Assembly: GCA_002328495.1 (NCBI GenBank)
Contig: DCUJ01000007.1
Location: 1 to 64,000 of the forward strand
Direction: 5' to 3'
Source of the DNA: Sulfurospirillum sp. UBA2217
Lineage (GTDB): Bacteria > Campylobacterota > Campylobacteria > Campylobacterales > Sulfurospirillaceae
Length of the DNA stretch: 64,000 bases
Shown here: in pieces, positions 1 to 8,913 of the stretch
Position numbering within the stretch: the stretch's first letter is position 1
How the letters are laid out: each line of letters starts with the position of its first letter
Translations under genes and position numbers: made by a program
The notes under the pieces: model-generated
What the model was told of the DNA's origin: nothing
Seen by the model: the letters and a program-made list of their open reading frames with translations, nothing else
The model's database searches: none

Positions 1-7
1 GTACAAG

Positions 8-84
8 GGAGTGGTAGTTCAGTTGGTTAGAATAGCGGCCTGTCACGCCGGGGGTCGCGGGTTCGAGCCCCGTCCGCCGCGCCA
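8..84 (+). tRNA. tRNA-Asp (GTC), with imperfect stems
   Basis: A 77-nt cloverleaf with anticodon GTC in a CTGTCAC loop, a TTCGAGC T-loop, and an encoded CCA end. The length and the D-arm fit tRNA-Asp. The acceptor stem is poor: 5' GGAGTGG against 3' CCGCCGC leaves two mismatches and one G-U pair. The first anticodon-stem pair is G opposite G. It is either a diverged or degenerating copy, or the sequence has local errors. It sits 45 nt before tRNA-Glu. Confidence 0.75.
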
Positions 85-129
85 CGATTTCCTTTTATAA
101 ATGATACGATTAAATTGTTTTTATTCTGT

Positions 130-205
130 GGCCCCATCGTCTAGCGGTCTAGGATCCCGCCCTTTCACGGCGGTTACAGGGGTTCAAATCCCCTTGGGGT
201 CACCA
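130..205 (+). tRNA. tRNA-Glu (TTC)
   Basis: A 76-nt cloverleaf. Acceptor stem GGCCCCA pairs with TGGGGTC, the anticodon loop CTTTCAC carries TTC, the T-loop is TTCAAAT, and CCA is encoded at 203-205. All stems pair well, unlike the neighbouring tRNA-Asp. Confidence 0.95.
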
Positions 206-209
206 CGGT

Positions 210-656
210 TTACACACGATTTCCTCTTTGATGAATCCCTTCACTCTCATAAATATCAATTTCTGTTTTATACTCTGGGTTAGCTTTTTTCAATTCTTCA
301 TCCATAAATGCAATCAGTTTCGCATCAGCATTACGATGGCTTGAGATAAGCAAAACAAAATTCAGGTAAACTTTTGCACTATTGGGTGCAATTCCTTTTG
401 TTTTTTTAGGGAAAGGGCACTCTTTTGATGCTTTCAAAACAGCTGCCATCAAATCATTTTTTGACGTTGTACGCTTTGCAACCAATTCTATCAACTCTTC
501 AATCGCAATTCTTCGCGCTTCTTCAACCCCTTTGGGTGTTGTCTCTTTGACACGTATAACCACTGTTTTTTGAAGATTAGCAACCACAATAAAAAGAGAA
601 ATCAGAACAATGGCAATAACCGCCACAATCGCTATGATAATGTGATTTTCTTGCAT
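210..656 (-). CDS. Hypothetical single-pass membrane protein
   Basis: A 148-aa protein with one N-terminal membrane segment (about residues 6-27, rich in Ile/Val/Ala) and then a soluble, charged domain with two Lys/Glu-rich helical stretches. No family is recognised. It is transcribed convergently with the two tRNAs and its stop lies 4 nt past tRNA-Glu. A terminator and an extended -10 box lie just upstream, so it is probably expressed separately from ccsBA. The soluble part probably faces the periplasm, but the orientation is a guess. Confidence 0.75.
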   Translation of the reverse strand: MQENHIIIAIVAVIAIVLISLFIVVANLQKTVVIRVKETTPKGVEEARRIAIEELIELVAKRTTSKNDLMAAVLKASKECPFPKKTKGIAPNSAKVYLNFVLLISSHRNADAKLIAFMDEELKKANPEYKTEIDIYESEGIHQRGNRV

Positions 657-679
657 CTGCCATACCCTTTTTTCTTCTC

Positions 680-685
680 ATTATA
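680..685 (-). promoter_or_regulatory. Extended -10 box for the small membrane protein gene
   Basis: On the minus strand the sequence reads TGGTATAAT, a perfect TATAAT with an extended TGG, about 24 nt before the ATG at 656. It sits directly downstream of the ccsBA terminator hairpin. Confidence 0.6.
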
Positions 686-687
686 CC

Positions 688-719
688 ATTTTGAAAAGGG
701 AATCTTCCCTTTTCAAAAT
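688..719 (-). terminator. Hairpin terminator after ccsBA
   Basis: Perfect 14-bp inverted repeat (688-701 with 706-719) around a 4-nt loop, 12 nt past the ccsBA stop. The arms end in A/T runs, so it can work as an intrinsic terminator on either strand. Confidence 0.75.
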
Positions 720-731
720 TTCAAAGAGCCA

Positions 732-3700
732 TTAAAGCGTTTTATTCATCTGTCTTTTTGAAAAAGCAGCCCCTATCACTAGCGCAACGATAGCTACCGT
801 ATAATAAACAAAAGAAGGAACAGGCACAGGATCACCTGCGGCATACGAATGCATGCCTGAGAGGTAAAAATTCACTCCAAAATAGGTCATAATGATCACA
901 GCAAAAGCAATCGTTGATGCCACAGCAAAAGAAAATGGAGTATTTAGTTTTGGAACAAACCTAAAATGGACAATCGCCGCATACACTAAAATAGAGACCA
1001 GAGCCCATGTCTCTTTTGGATCCCAACCCCAATAGCGCCCCCACGACTCATTTGCCCACACACCACCTAAAAAGTTCCCCACAGTTAAAAGGCTGAGTCC
1101 TAAAATCATCGCCATCTCATTGATACGTGTTGCTTCTACAATATTACGGTCAATCTCCGTGTTGTTTGGTTTTCGGAAAATAAAGAGTATCAACGTGAAA
1201 AATCCAAGTAAAGCACACAAGCCTAAAAAGCCATAACTTGCTGTAATGACGGACACATGGATATTGAGCCAATACGATTTAAGTACAGGCACTAAATTCG
1301 TGATTTGCGGGTCCATCCAACTTAAATGTGCTACAAACAACGTCACCCCTGCTAAAATCGATGTCAGGGCTAACGCAACAATGGATTGACGTGAAAAGAA
1401 AATACCAGAAAGTGCAATTGCCCATGCGATATAAATCATCGATTCATAGCCATCACTCCAAGGAGCATGGGTTGAGATGTACCATCGAAGTGCAAGACCA
1501 AGTGTATGAATGATAAACGCAACAAAATTGATCCCTAAAACAATTTTTGTAACAAGGGCTATTTTAAGATTGGCTTTGAGCATCTTTGCAAAGATAAAGA
1601 CAAGAAGCACCAATCCACTCAAAAGGTACAAAGGGCTTAAACGCTGAAAGATTTTGGCATGGTTAAAAAGAACTTCTGCTTTGATGCGACTGGCACTAGG
1701 AATGATATCAGAGCCATATTGTTCTTGATAGGCTTTGAGTTTATCGATAGCTTTATCGGCTTCAGACCATGCACCTTTTTCAACACCCGCACCCAGTGCA
1801 TCAAAATAGCCTCCAAGAAGGGCTCGAACTTCATCGCCTTCTTGCTTAGCAAACCCCATGACCGCTTCTTGCGGTGCAAACCAACGTTTGGATTGATCAT
1901 TTTGCTTTGGAATCATTTTAAACACTTCGCCCGTAAAAACCATATAGGCGATATTTACCCGTTCGTCGACTTTAAGAATGTCTTTATCAAACTGATTGCG
2001 TTCAGCTGGTTTTTTACGATTAGCTTCTTCGGAATACTTGGTCAATTTAAAGGCATGTTCCCCTTCTTTTTCAAAAAAATCACTAAACGCTGCATGTTTT
2101 TGGTGTTCTGCCAATCCAATAATCTTTTTAAGCTCAGGATGAAATACTTTGATAAAGGGAATCACTTGCCAAGGCTCTGGAGAGCTCATCATGCTTAAGA
2201 CGACTTGATTGGCACTCATGCCTTGAAACGTTGAACTGCCATGCACTTTATTAAGCACTTCGGTAGAAACCGTATCAACAGGTTTGATACGCCCATCCAC
2301 ACTTTGTACTAAAATACTTCCAAAACGATCGGCATGTTTGGTATCGTAGCGTTTTAAAAACTGTAAATACTCCTCCACACTTGTAGCAAAAGAGGGGGTT
2401 CCTTGAAGCATCGCGAAGCCTAAAAACAAAGCCAACATAATGGATTTGAGCTTTTGCGTATCGCGCTGTACCATCATTGCAATTTTACGAAAACGACTTT
2501 TGGGATTGAGAAGGTTTGCAAAAAGCCCCACAGAGAGTAAAAAGTATCCAAAATAGGTCGGCCATTTTCCAGGGTCATTATTAACGGAAAGAATCGTTCC
2601 CTTTTCATCTTTATCGTATGAAGATTGGAAAAAACGGAATCCTTGATAATCCAAAACATGATTCATATAAATACGATACGGCATATCAATGCCATTTTTA
2701 GAATCAACCACTTCCACCTCACTTGCATATGACATCGGTGACATAGAACCAGCATAGCGTTCCAATATAAATGCATTCAGCTTCACCGCAAAAGGCAATG
2801 AAAACGTTTTTGTTCCCCATTCTAACCTAAATGGCATACCTGCTATGTTCACCTCGGAAAGTTTTCCTTTACTGCCTTTGCCTCGCCCCAAAAGTGCCAC
2901 CTCTTTGGTCTCACCTTTATAACTAAGCTCCACCAAAAGGGCAGAAATTCCTTGTGCTTTTAGCATGGGATTGATATCTTCGATAATTTTTTCTTTGCCT
3001 TTTAAACCAATATAACGAGGTGCAAAATTTATCTCACCGACCGTATAAAGCTGTCCTGTCACAAATGGCTGTTCACTCACCGCATTCAATTCGCCACGGG
3101 TATTTTCAGCCATTTTAAACCAACCTATGGGTTCACTGCTTTGAATAAAAAAGTGACCATTGTTCAGAGAAAAATTGACAACTTTTTTACCTTCAGCTGT
3201 TTTTGCGTCATTAAATGTAAAGAGATACTCATTCGTTGCATAGCTCTCACCCTCTTTTAAATTGACACTCACACTCTGCCCGTATCCACTGAGCATCATT
3301 GATATCATGGGGGTCCCCTCAGGATCATCTATCACTTTGTTGGTAGCATTGGGGATAAATTTTTTATAGCTAACGTGTGCTTTTTCACCATCTACATCAA
3401 AGGAAAAATTAAATCCATTGCCACCTAGAAGAGAGATAAGCTGTTTATGGTCATATCCGTAAGATTTTCCCTCTTTAAGAGCACTTACTTGAATAAAAGA
3501 GTCACTTGAGACAATCCTATGTTCTTGCATCCCTTCACGAATATGTAAAGTTCCTTCAAAACCATAATAGCGTGTAATTCCAGAGCCAATCAAAATAAAA
3601 ATAAAACTGCTATGAAATAAAAAGGAGGGAAGTTTGTCGAGAGTATAAAGCTTGTAGCGATTGATATTATAAAGTAAAAGAATCCCAAGCGCAATTTGAA

Positions 3701-3857
3701 TCGCTTCAAACCACCATGAGGTGTAGATAAGCGCCCAACTTGTCTCAATGCCAAAATCATTTTCAACGAAGGTTGCAATACCACTCATTGCTCCAAAAAG
3801 AAAGAGTAATATAACCACTACTTTCATCGACGTCATTTGCTTTAAAACCCCGTTCAT
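732..3857 (-). CDS. ccsBA: Fused ResB-CcsA cytochrome c maturation protein (CcsBA)
   Basis: System II haem export and cytochrome c synthase at the outer face of the inner membrane, attaching haem to CXXCH apocytochromes. The protein is 1041 aa. Residues 1 to about 460 are ResB-like: membrane helices near 10-28, 45-63 and 78-95, a long periplasmic domain, and another helix near 440. After a signal-like segment near 475-492 and a second periplasmic stretch, the CcsA half begins near 720 with many helices. The haem-handling WWD segment is visible at about 934-952 (WGRYWGWDPKETW core). The single-chain fusion is typical of Campylobacterota. Di-haem peroxidase at 59.7 kb is a likely client in this window. 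It appears to be monocistronic, with a terminator directly behind. Confidence 0.95.
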   Translation of the reverse strand: MNGVLKQMTSMKVVVILLFLFGAMSGIATFVENDFGIETSWALIYTSWWFEAIQIALGILLLYNINRYKLYTLDKLPSFLFHSSFIFILIGSGITRYYGFEGTLHIREGMQEHRIVSSDSFIQVSALKEGKSYGYDHKQLISLLGGNGFNFSFDVDGEKAHVSYKKFIPNATNKVIDDPEGTPMISMMLSGYGQSVSVNLKEGESYATNEYLFTFNDAKTAEGKKVVNFSLNNGHFFIQSSEPIGWFKMAENTRGELNAVSEQPFVTGQLYTVGEINFAPRYIGLKGKEKIIEDINPMLKAQGISALLVELSYKGETKEVALLGRGKGSKGKLSEVNIAGMPFRLEWGTKTFSLPFAVKLNAFILERYAGSMSPMSYASEVEVVDSKNGIDMPYRIYMNHVLDYQGFRFFQSSYDKDEKGTILSVNNDPGKWPTYFGYFLLSVGLFANLLNPKSRFRKIAMMVQRDTQKLKSIMLALFLGFAMLQGTPSFATSVEEYLQFLKRYDTKHADRFGSILVQSVDGRIKPVDTVSTEVLNKVHGSSTFQGMSANQVVLSMMSSPEPWQVIPFIKVFHPELKKIIGLAEHQKHAAFSDFFEKEGEHAFKLTKYSEEANRKKPAERNQFDKDILKVDERVNIAYMVFTGEVFKMIPKQNDQSKRWFAPQEAVMGFAKQEGDEVRALLGGYFDALGAGVEKGAWSEADKAIDKLKAYQEQYGSDIIPSASRIKAEVLFNHAKIFQRLSPLYLLSGLVLLVFIFAKMLKANLKIALVTKIVLGINFVAFIIHTLGLALRWYISTHAPWSDGYESMIYIAWAIALSGIFFSRQSIVALALTSILAGVTLFVAHLSWMDPQITNLVPVLKSYWLNIHVSVITASYGFLGLCALLGFFTLILFIFRKPNNTEIDRNIVEATRINEMAMILGLSLLTVGNFLGGVWANESWGRYWGWDPKETWALVSILVYAAIVHFRFVPKLNTPFSFAVASTIAFAVIIMTYFGVNFYLSGMHSYAAGDPVPVPSFVYYTVAIVALVIGAAFSKRQMNKTL

Positions 3858-3955
3858 ACCACTCCCTTAATTCAAAAAAATTAAGCTATAGTAGCTTTTT
3901 AGAGTAAATAATTTATGAACAATTAAAGAAAGGTAAACCTCCTGTTATAAGAGGC

Positions 3956-3965
3956 TTACATGTAA
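3956..3965. repeat. TTACATGTAA palindrome family, first of 24 perfect copies
   Basis: Perfect 10-bp palindrome. Other exact copies start at 7433, 8674, 8766, 18486, 24208, 25965, 26911, 27284, 29793, 32860, 34810, 35482, 37185, 40299, 41101, 41203, 47308, 50812, 53825, 53847, 55910, 57753 and 59077. One-mismatch copies lie near 15144, 17285, 29661, 32064, 45651, 48023, 52236 and 56364. Many extend to TTTACATGTAAAG. At 40% GC about 0.2 copies are expected in 64 kb. Eleven of the 24 are outside genes, twelve are inside coding sequences and one is in ssrA. Role unknown. Confidence 0.9.
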
Positions 3966-3977
3966 AGAAGTTTTGGC

Positions 3978-4673
3978 TTATCCGCCGAGGTATTTTTTAC
4001 GAATAGTATCATCACCTATCATATCTTTCGCAATGCCACTCATGGCTATTTTTCCATTTTCCAAGACATAAGCTTTATCGGAAATTTTGAGTGCTGCAAA
4101 CGCATTTTGCTCCACCAATAAAATCGTAATTCCCTCCGCTCTCAATCGTTGAAGTGTTTCAAACACTTCACCCACGATTTTTGGAGCCAATCCAAGGCTA
4201 GGCTCGTCCAACATCAAAAGTTTTGGTTCACCCATCAAGGCACGAGAAATTGCTAACATCTGTTGCTCTCCTCCACTCATTGTCCCTGCTAATTGATGAC
4301 GCTTGTCTTTGATACGTGGAAAAAGTCCGTACATCGCCTCTTTGAGGTGTTCGTAGTTTTCATCGTTATTAAACGCACCCATACGAAGGTTTTCTTCTAC
4401 GGTTAGGTTGATGAAGATTTTTCGACCCTCTGGCACTAAAGAAAGACCGTGTTGGACCAAAGTATGCGTTTTGTGATTGCGTGTGTCATAGCCTAAAAAG
4501 TTGATATCACCAGTTTTTTTAACACTGTTCAAAAGTGCTTTTAAGGTTGAGCTTTTACCCGCACCGTTGGAGCCTATTAGTGAGACGATTTCGCCCTCTT
4601 TGACTTCAAAATCAATGCCTTTCACCGCTTCAATCAATCCATAATAGACATGCAAATCTTTAACATTAATCAT
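3978..4673 (-). CDS. livF: Branched-chain amino acid ABC transporter ATPase LivF
   Basis: The smaller of the two cytoplasmic ATPases that power Liv uptake. It is 231 aa, the normal LivF size. Walker A GSNGAGKSS is near residue 34, the signature is SGGEQQM, Walker B is LLMLDEP, and the switch His lies in the LVEQN region, where LivF-type proteins carry Q/N. It is the last gene of livHMGF and its start overlaps the end of livG by 8 bp. A TTACATGTAA copy lies 12 nt beyond the stop. Confidence 0.95.
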   Translation of the reverse strand: MINVKDLHVYYGLIEAVKGIDFEVKEGEIVSLIGSNGAGKSSTLKALLNSVKKTGDINFLGYDTRNHKTHTLVQHGLSLVPEGRKIFINLTVEENLRMGAFNNDENYEHLKEAMYGLFPRIKDKRHQLAGTMSGGEQQMLAISRALMGEPKLLMLDEPSLGLAPKIVGEVFETLQRLRAEGITILLVEQNAFAALKISDKAYVLENGKIAMSGIAKDMIGDDTIRKKYLGG

Positions 4674-5433
4674 TGTGAAAATCCCCCAAATACGCTGCTA
4701 TAACTTCGGGGTCTTGAATCGCTTCGTGCGGTTTGCCCTCAAATATCGTTTTACCATAATCAAGTACTAAGACTTTATCACACATTTGATTGACAAATTT
4801 CATATCATGCTCAATTAAAAGAACCGTCAAGTCAAAATCATTGCGTGCTTTTTTGATGATAACACCAAGCTCCTCCGTTTCAGAAGGGTTCATACCAGCC
4901 GCAGGTTCATCAAGCAATAAAAGCTCAGGATTCGTCGCCAAAGCTCTTGCGATTTCGACTTTTCGCTGTTGTCCATAACTCAAGTCCACCGCTTTTTCAT
5001 GTGCAAACGATGCCATTCCAAAATAGTCCAAAATCTCCATAGAACGCACTTTGATACGCTTTTCCTCTTTGATAAAACGAGGAAACCGTACGATGGATTC
5101 TAAAAATCCATAACGGGCTTGAAAATCAAACCCAATCAAAACATTATCCAAAACGCTCATACTCGAAAAAAGACGTATGTTTTGAAACGTTCGCGCAATG
5201 CCTTTACGAACAATTTGATGTGGCTTCAACCCATCCATTGGCTCACCACGAAAAATAACCTGCCCAGAACTTGGCTCATAATTACCCGTGATGATGTTAA
5301 ACATCGTGGTCTTTCCCGCCCCATTGGGCCCAATCAGTCCAAAAATTTCTTTAGGAGCCACACTAAAACTGGTCTCTTTAATGGCAGTCACACCGCCAAA
5401 ATTTTTCGTAACATTATCTATTTTTAAAATCAT
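4666..5433 (-). CDS. livG: Branched-chain amino acid ABC transporter ATPase LivG
   Basis: The second ATPase subunit of the Liv importer, 255 aa. Walker A is GPNGAGKTT, the signature is LSYGQQRK, Walker B is LLLLDEPAAGMN, and the family-typical LIEHDMKF switch region and C-terminal AYLG are present. The ATG overlaps the livM stop by 4 bp, indicating translational coupling. Confidence 0.95.
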   Translation of the reverse strand: MILKIDNVTKNFGGVTAIKETSFSVAPKEIFGLIGPNGAGKTTMFNIITGNYEPSSGQVIFRGEPMDGLKPHQIVRKGIARTFQNIRLFSSMSVLDNVLIGFDFQARYGFLESIVRFPRFIKEEKRIKVRSMEILDYFGMASFAHEKAVDLSYGQQRKVEIARALATNPELLLLDEPAAGMNPSETEELGVIIKKARNDFDLTVLLIEHDMKFVNQMCDKVLVLDYGKTIFEGKPHEAIQDPEVIAAYLGDFHND

Positions 5434-6467
5434 TTCTCACCCTTTTTACGTGAGGTGAAAAAATCTTTGAGTTCGCGTTTACCCATAATGCCCTCTCGTG
5501 CAAAGAGCATGATGAAAATGAGGATAAGTGAAAAAACCACCATTCGCATACCGGGCATGGCCGTTGTGGTGTAGCCAAACAGATGCATTGGCTCATCCAA
5601 AAAGCGCATCCATTCGCTTCCCCCAATAACAAGTACCGTTCCGATAATGGCACCCGTTGTACTTCCAAGACCGCCTAAAACGATGATAATCAAAAGCTGG
5701 AATGTAAAGAAAAAGTCAAATAAATCGGGTGATATACTGGTTAAAAGAGCCGCCAAAAGTCCACCGCCTACCCCTTCAAAAAAGGCACTCGTACAAAACG
5801 CTAAGGTCTTTGCTTTAAACGTATTGACACCCATAGCCGTTGCAGCGTCTTCATCATCGCGCACGGCTTTCATTGCACGACCAAACTTGGAATTGACAAT
5901 GTTTAAAATAACAATAACGGCGATAATCGCAATTCCTCCCGTCCAATACAAATTGGAAAACTCAGGAATGTCATTGAGCCCTAAAGAGCCGTTGGTAATT
6001 TCTGGATTATTGATAGCTAAAATCTTGATAATAAAACCAAAACCAAGCGTTACAATGGCTAGATAATCACCACGTACTCGAAAAACAGGTGCAGCTAATG
6101 CCAAAGCCAACAGTGCTGCAAAAATACCTGAAAGCAACAGTGCTACTACAAAATTGGCATGTAAGGTCATCACAAAAGGATATGGATCAACAATGGCATA
6201 CTGATACTGTTTAGCCTCAGGACTTACGAGTAAAAGAGCTGTTACATACGCACCAATCGCCACAAACCCGTTTGGCTCAAGCGAAAATTGTCCCGTAACA
6301 CCGTTGATGAGATTGTAACTCACCGCCAAAATAATAAAAATAGCGATATTATTTAAAATCCGCACACTGTATTCATCAAAATAGTTGCTTGAAAAGACGA
6401 TGAAACACATGGCAAATGCCACCATCGCAACATTCATCCATTGATTTTTACTGACTGTTATACCCAT
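5430..6467 (-). CDS. livM: Branched-chain amino acid ABC permease LivM
   Basis: Membrane permease of the Liv importer, about 345 aa with roughly ten hydrophobic segments. The BPD_transp_2 landmark GVNTFKAKTLAF, preceded by AVRDDEDAA, is the loop that docks to the ATPases. I chose the ATG at 6467 (MGITVSKNQ), directly after the livH stop; an upstream ATG at 6494 lies inside livH. The gene overlaps livG by 4 bp. Confidence 0.93.
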   Translation of the reverse strand: MGITVSKNQWMNVAMVAFAMCFIVFSSNYFDEYSVRILNNIAIFIILAVSYNLINGVTGQFSLEPNGFVAIGAYVTALLLVSPEAKQYQYAIVDPYPFVMTLHANFVVALLLSGIFAALLALALAAPVFRVRGDYLAIVTLGFGFIIKILAINNPEITNGSLGLNDIPEFSNLYWTGGIAIIAVIVILNIVNSKFGRAMKAVRDDEDAATAMGVNTFKAKTLAFCTSAFFEGVGGGLLAALLTSISPDLFDFFFTFQLLIIIVLGGLGSTTGAIIGTVLVIGGSEWMRFLDEPMHLFGYTTTAMPGMRMVVFSLILIFIMLFAREGIMGKRELKDFFTSRKKGEK

Positions 6468-6468
6468 C

Positions 6469-7365
6469 TTAAAACCTACTCTTTTCAAAATCAATTCCTA
6501 AAATTCCCGTTGGCTTGAAGAGCAAAATAAGAATTAAAAAGATAAAGGCAAACGCATCTTTGTACCCACCAAGTTCTGGAAGAAATGCGATAACAACGAC
6601 TTCGGTAAAACCGATAATTAAGCCTCCAAGCACAGCTCCACCCACACTGCCAATGCCCCCAACAACAGCTGCTGCAAAAGCTTTAAGACCTACAAGAACA
6701 CCCATCATTGGCTCAACAGAAGGATAATTGACCGCCCAAAAGATACCCCCAACGGCAGCAAGCGCTGAACCCATACCAAACACAAGTGTGATGATGCGAT
6801 TGGCATCAATGCCCATAAGATTGACCGTACCGACATCAAAAGCAAGAGCGCGTATTGCCATGCCGTATTTTGTTTTGTACAGAACCCACAAAATCATTGC
6901 CAACAAACATGCGGTGATAATGGGCACAAGAATCGCAGAAACAGGCATGGTCAAGCCCATAAAATCAACAACAACTTCTAAATAAGCAGGGACAGGAAAC
7001 GCTCTAGGAACGCCACCAAAAAAAACATTGAATGCATTTTCTAAAAAGAAGCTCACTCCAATAGCCGTAATTAATAATGAAATTTTAGGAGCACTTCTAA
7101 GTGGTCTATAGGCTATTCTATCACTTGCCATGCCTAAAAGGGCAGAACCAACAATAGCCAATATAACAGCAGCACCAAAAGGAAGCTCCAAAATAGCAAT
7201 CCCAAAATATCCTAAAAATCCACCCACCATCATAATATCGCCATGCGCAAAGTTGATAAGCCGTAAAACCCCATACACCATCGTATAACCAATAGCAATG
7301 AGCGCGTACATACTGCCAAGGCTAAAGCCGTTGACCATCTGTTGCATAAAAATTGTTACATCCAA
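6469..7365 (-). CDS. livH: Branched-chain amino acid ABC permease LivH
   Basis: The partner permease of LivM, about 298 aa. It has the family N-terminus (VNGFSLGSMYALIAIGYTMV) and the ALAFDVGTVNLMGID docking loop, where LivH proteins normally have RA(C)xxD. I chose a TTG start at 7363-7365 because GAGGAG lies 7-8 nt upstream on the minus strand and the resulting N-terminus MDVTIFMQQ matches LivH proteins. The ATG at 7401 has no such support. Confidence 0.92.
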   Translation of the reverse strand: MDVTIFMQQMVNGFSLGSMYALIAIGYTMVYGVLRLINFAHGDIMMVGGFLGYFGIAILELPFGAAVILAIVGSALLGMASDRIAYRPLRSAPKISLLITAIGVSFFLENAFNVFFGGVPRAFPVPAYLEVVVDFMGLTMPVSAILVPIITACLLAMILWVLYKTKYGMAIRALAFDVGTVNLMGIDANRIITLVFGMGSALAAVGGIFWAVNYPSVEPMMGVLVGLKAFAAAVVGGIGSVGGAVLGGLIIGFTEVVVIAFLPELGGYKDAFAFIFLILILLFKPTGILGIDFEKSRF

Positions 7366-7422
7366 ACAGATTCTCCTCAGTGATTTTAAAAAAACAAACA
7401 AAGACGATTGATTTTATAAAAT

Positions 7423-7453
7423 CACTTTCCCCTTACATGTAAAGGGGAAAGTG
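7423..7453 (-). terminator. Hairpin terminator after the Liv binding-protein gene, with a TTACATGTAA core
   Basis: Long near-perfect inverted repeat: CACTTTCCCC... pairs with ...GGGGAAAGTG, and the palindrome 7433-7442 forms the centre. It lies 13 nt past the stop of the binding-protein gene and before livH. Partial termination here would give more binding protein than permease, which is usual for ABC importers. Confidence 0.65.
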
Positions 7454-7465
7454 AGAAGTAACTGC

Positions 7466-8584
7466 TTATGGATTCACAGTAGATTTGTAAACGGCTTTTC
7501 CGTTTGTAATTACTTTGATAACTGCGGAACGTGTCGCATTACCATTTTTGTCGATATTAATCACACCAGAAACACCTTCAAATGCTGTTGTTTTTTTGAT
7601 TTCGTTGTTGATGCACACACTGTCTGATGGATTAGCACAGTTGTTCATCGCGTTGATCATAACATTGTATGTATCTGCACCAAGTGCTGTAAAAGAGTTT
7701 AACTCTTTTTTGCCTGTTTTTGCTTCATACGCTGCAATAAAGTCTTTTGATTTTTGTGTTGGAGGCGCACTGTAATCAAAGAAGTCTGTAAACATATACC
7801 CCTCAACTGAATCACCACCTAAGTCTATAAACGTTTGGTTAGCAACACCGTCTCCTGAGAACATAGGTTTAGCAAGACCCACTTGTTTTGCTTGACGAGT
7901 AATCATAGAAGCTTCTGGATGGTAGAGTGGAAGGAAAATCATATCGGGATTGGCTGTTTTAATTTGAGAAACAACGGCTTTAAAGTCCTTGTCGCCTGAG
8001 CTAACTTTAATCTCTTTTACAATGGTTCCACCTGCTTTTTTAAAGGCATCGGTAAACGCTTTAGCTAGACCTAAAGAGTAAACTTGTGCTTGGTCAGCAA
8101 TAACAACTGCCGTTTTAAGTTTCAAATCTTTGGTCGCATAATTTGCAACAACCGCACCTTGGAATGAGTCTGTAAAACAAACACGGTTTGCAAATTGTTT
8201 TTGCTCCGTTAGCTTGTCATTGGTTGCAACTGCGGCAATGACAGGGATTTGCTTCTTATCCGCCACCGCGATAACCTGTGCGGTATTGGTACTCGTAAGC
8301 GCACCTAAGATACCCACAACTTTGTCAGAACTAATAAGACGTGTCGTAGCTGTAGCCGTCTCGACTTTATCGCCTTTGTTGTCCACAAGGACTAACTTCA
8401 CTGTGTCTCCATTTTTGAGTTTTGGCTGAAGTGAATTAGCGAACTCAACACCTTCATAACACACTTGACCATAAGCAGCCAATGGCCCACTCATAGGCAT
8501 AACAACACCGACGTTAATCTCTTTTGCAAAAGAAATTGACGCTAAAACAGCAGCAGACGTAGCAAGTACGACCAGTTTTCTCAT
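7466..8584 (-). CDS. livK: Branched-chain amino acid ABC transporter periplasmic binding protein
   Basis: Captures branched-chain amino acids in the periplasm and delivers them to LivHM. It is 372 aa with a signal peptide (about residues 1-20, ending in SISFA) and then a Peripla_BP_6 fold beginning INVGVVMPMSGPLAAYGQ. The disulfide pair typical of LivJ/K may be the Cys residues in NNCANPSDSVCINN. It is the first gene of the liv cluster. Exact substrate preference cannot be read from sequence. Confidence 0.93.
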   Translation of the reverse strand: MRKLVVLATSAAVLASISFAKEINVGVVMPMSGPLAAYGQVCYEGVEFANSLQPKLKNGDTVKLVLVDNKGDKVETATATTRLISSDKVVGILGALTSTNTAQVIAVADKKQIPVIAAVATNDKLTEQKQFANRVCFTDSFQGAVVANYATKDLKLKTAVVIADQAQVYSLGLAKAFTDAFKKAGGTIVKEIKVSSGDKDFKAVVSQIKTANPDMIFLPLYHPEASMITRQAKQVGLAKPMFSGDGVANQTFIDLGGDSVEGYMFTDFFDYSAPPTQKSKDFIAAYEAKTGKKELNSFTALGADTYNVMINAMNNCANPSDSVCINNEIKKTTAFEGVSGVINIDKNGNATRSAVIKVITNGKAVYKSTVNP

Positions 8585-8673
8585 GAAGACTCCTTGATTT
8601 AAAAGTACTTAAATATTACAGAAAAGTTACTTAAAATTGGATGTAGGAGTGTGAATTTAACGGAGAAATTTGT

Positions 8674-8683
8674 TTACATGTAA
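8674..8683. repeat. TTACATGTAA copy between livK and the DUF2283 gene
   Basis: Exact copy about 90 nt upstream of the livK start, followed by a short CACCTC/GAGGTG hairpin (8693-8708) that may end the DUF2283 transcript. A second copy lies 82 bp away inside the DUF2283 gene. Confidence 0.85.
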
Positions 8684-8715
8684 AGAAGTTTTCACCTCAA
8701 AAGAGGTGGAATAAA

Positions 8716-8913
8716 TTATGCACTTTTCAAAACAAAAGGCAAATCAATCTCATGTGAAGTTTCTTTTACATGTAAAACTTCTATAGCAACAACTTCATCC
8801 TTGTCATTATAATCCACGATAACATCTTTGAGCTTTTCTTCACTTTCAACAATTGCATCAGAGGAAAGTATGACATAAATTGCATCTAGTTCTTTATCAT
8901 ATTTTATTTTCAT
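8716..8913 (-). CDS. DUF2283 family small protein (probable antitoxin partner)
   Basis: A 65-aa protein with the DUF2283 pattern: MKIKYDKELDAIYV, a central VDY.DKDEVVAIEVL, and a hydrophobic end. DUF2283 genes often follow DUF4258 genes in a toxin-antitoxin-like order. Here the upstream DUF4258 gene overlaps the start of this one but carries a premature stop. A TTACATGTAA copy at 8766-8775 is read as Leu-His-Val. Confidence 0.85.
   Translation of the reverse strand: MKIKYDKELDAIYVILSSDAIVESEEKLKDVIVDYNDKDEVVAIEVLHVKETSHEIDLPFVLKSA

Noticed and set aside
1659..2198. 179-codon open frame opposite ccsBA
   Set aside because: It lies wholly inside the well-supported ccsBA gene, has no recognisable motif, and its composition follows the antisense of that gene.
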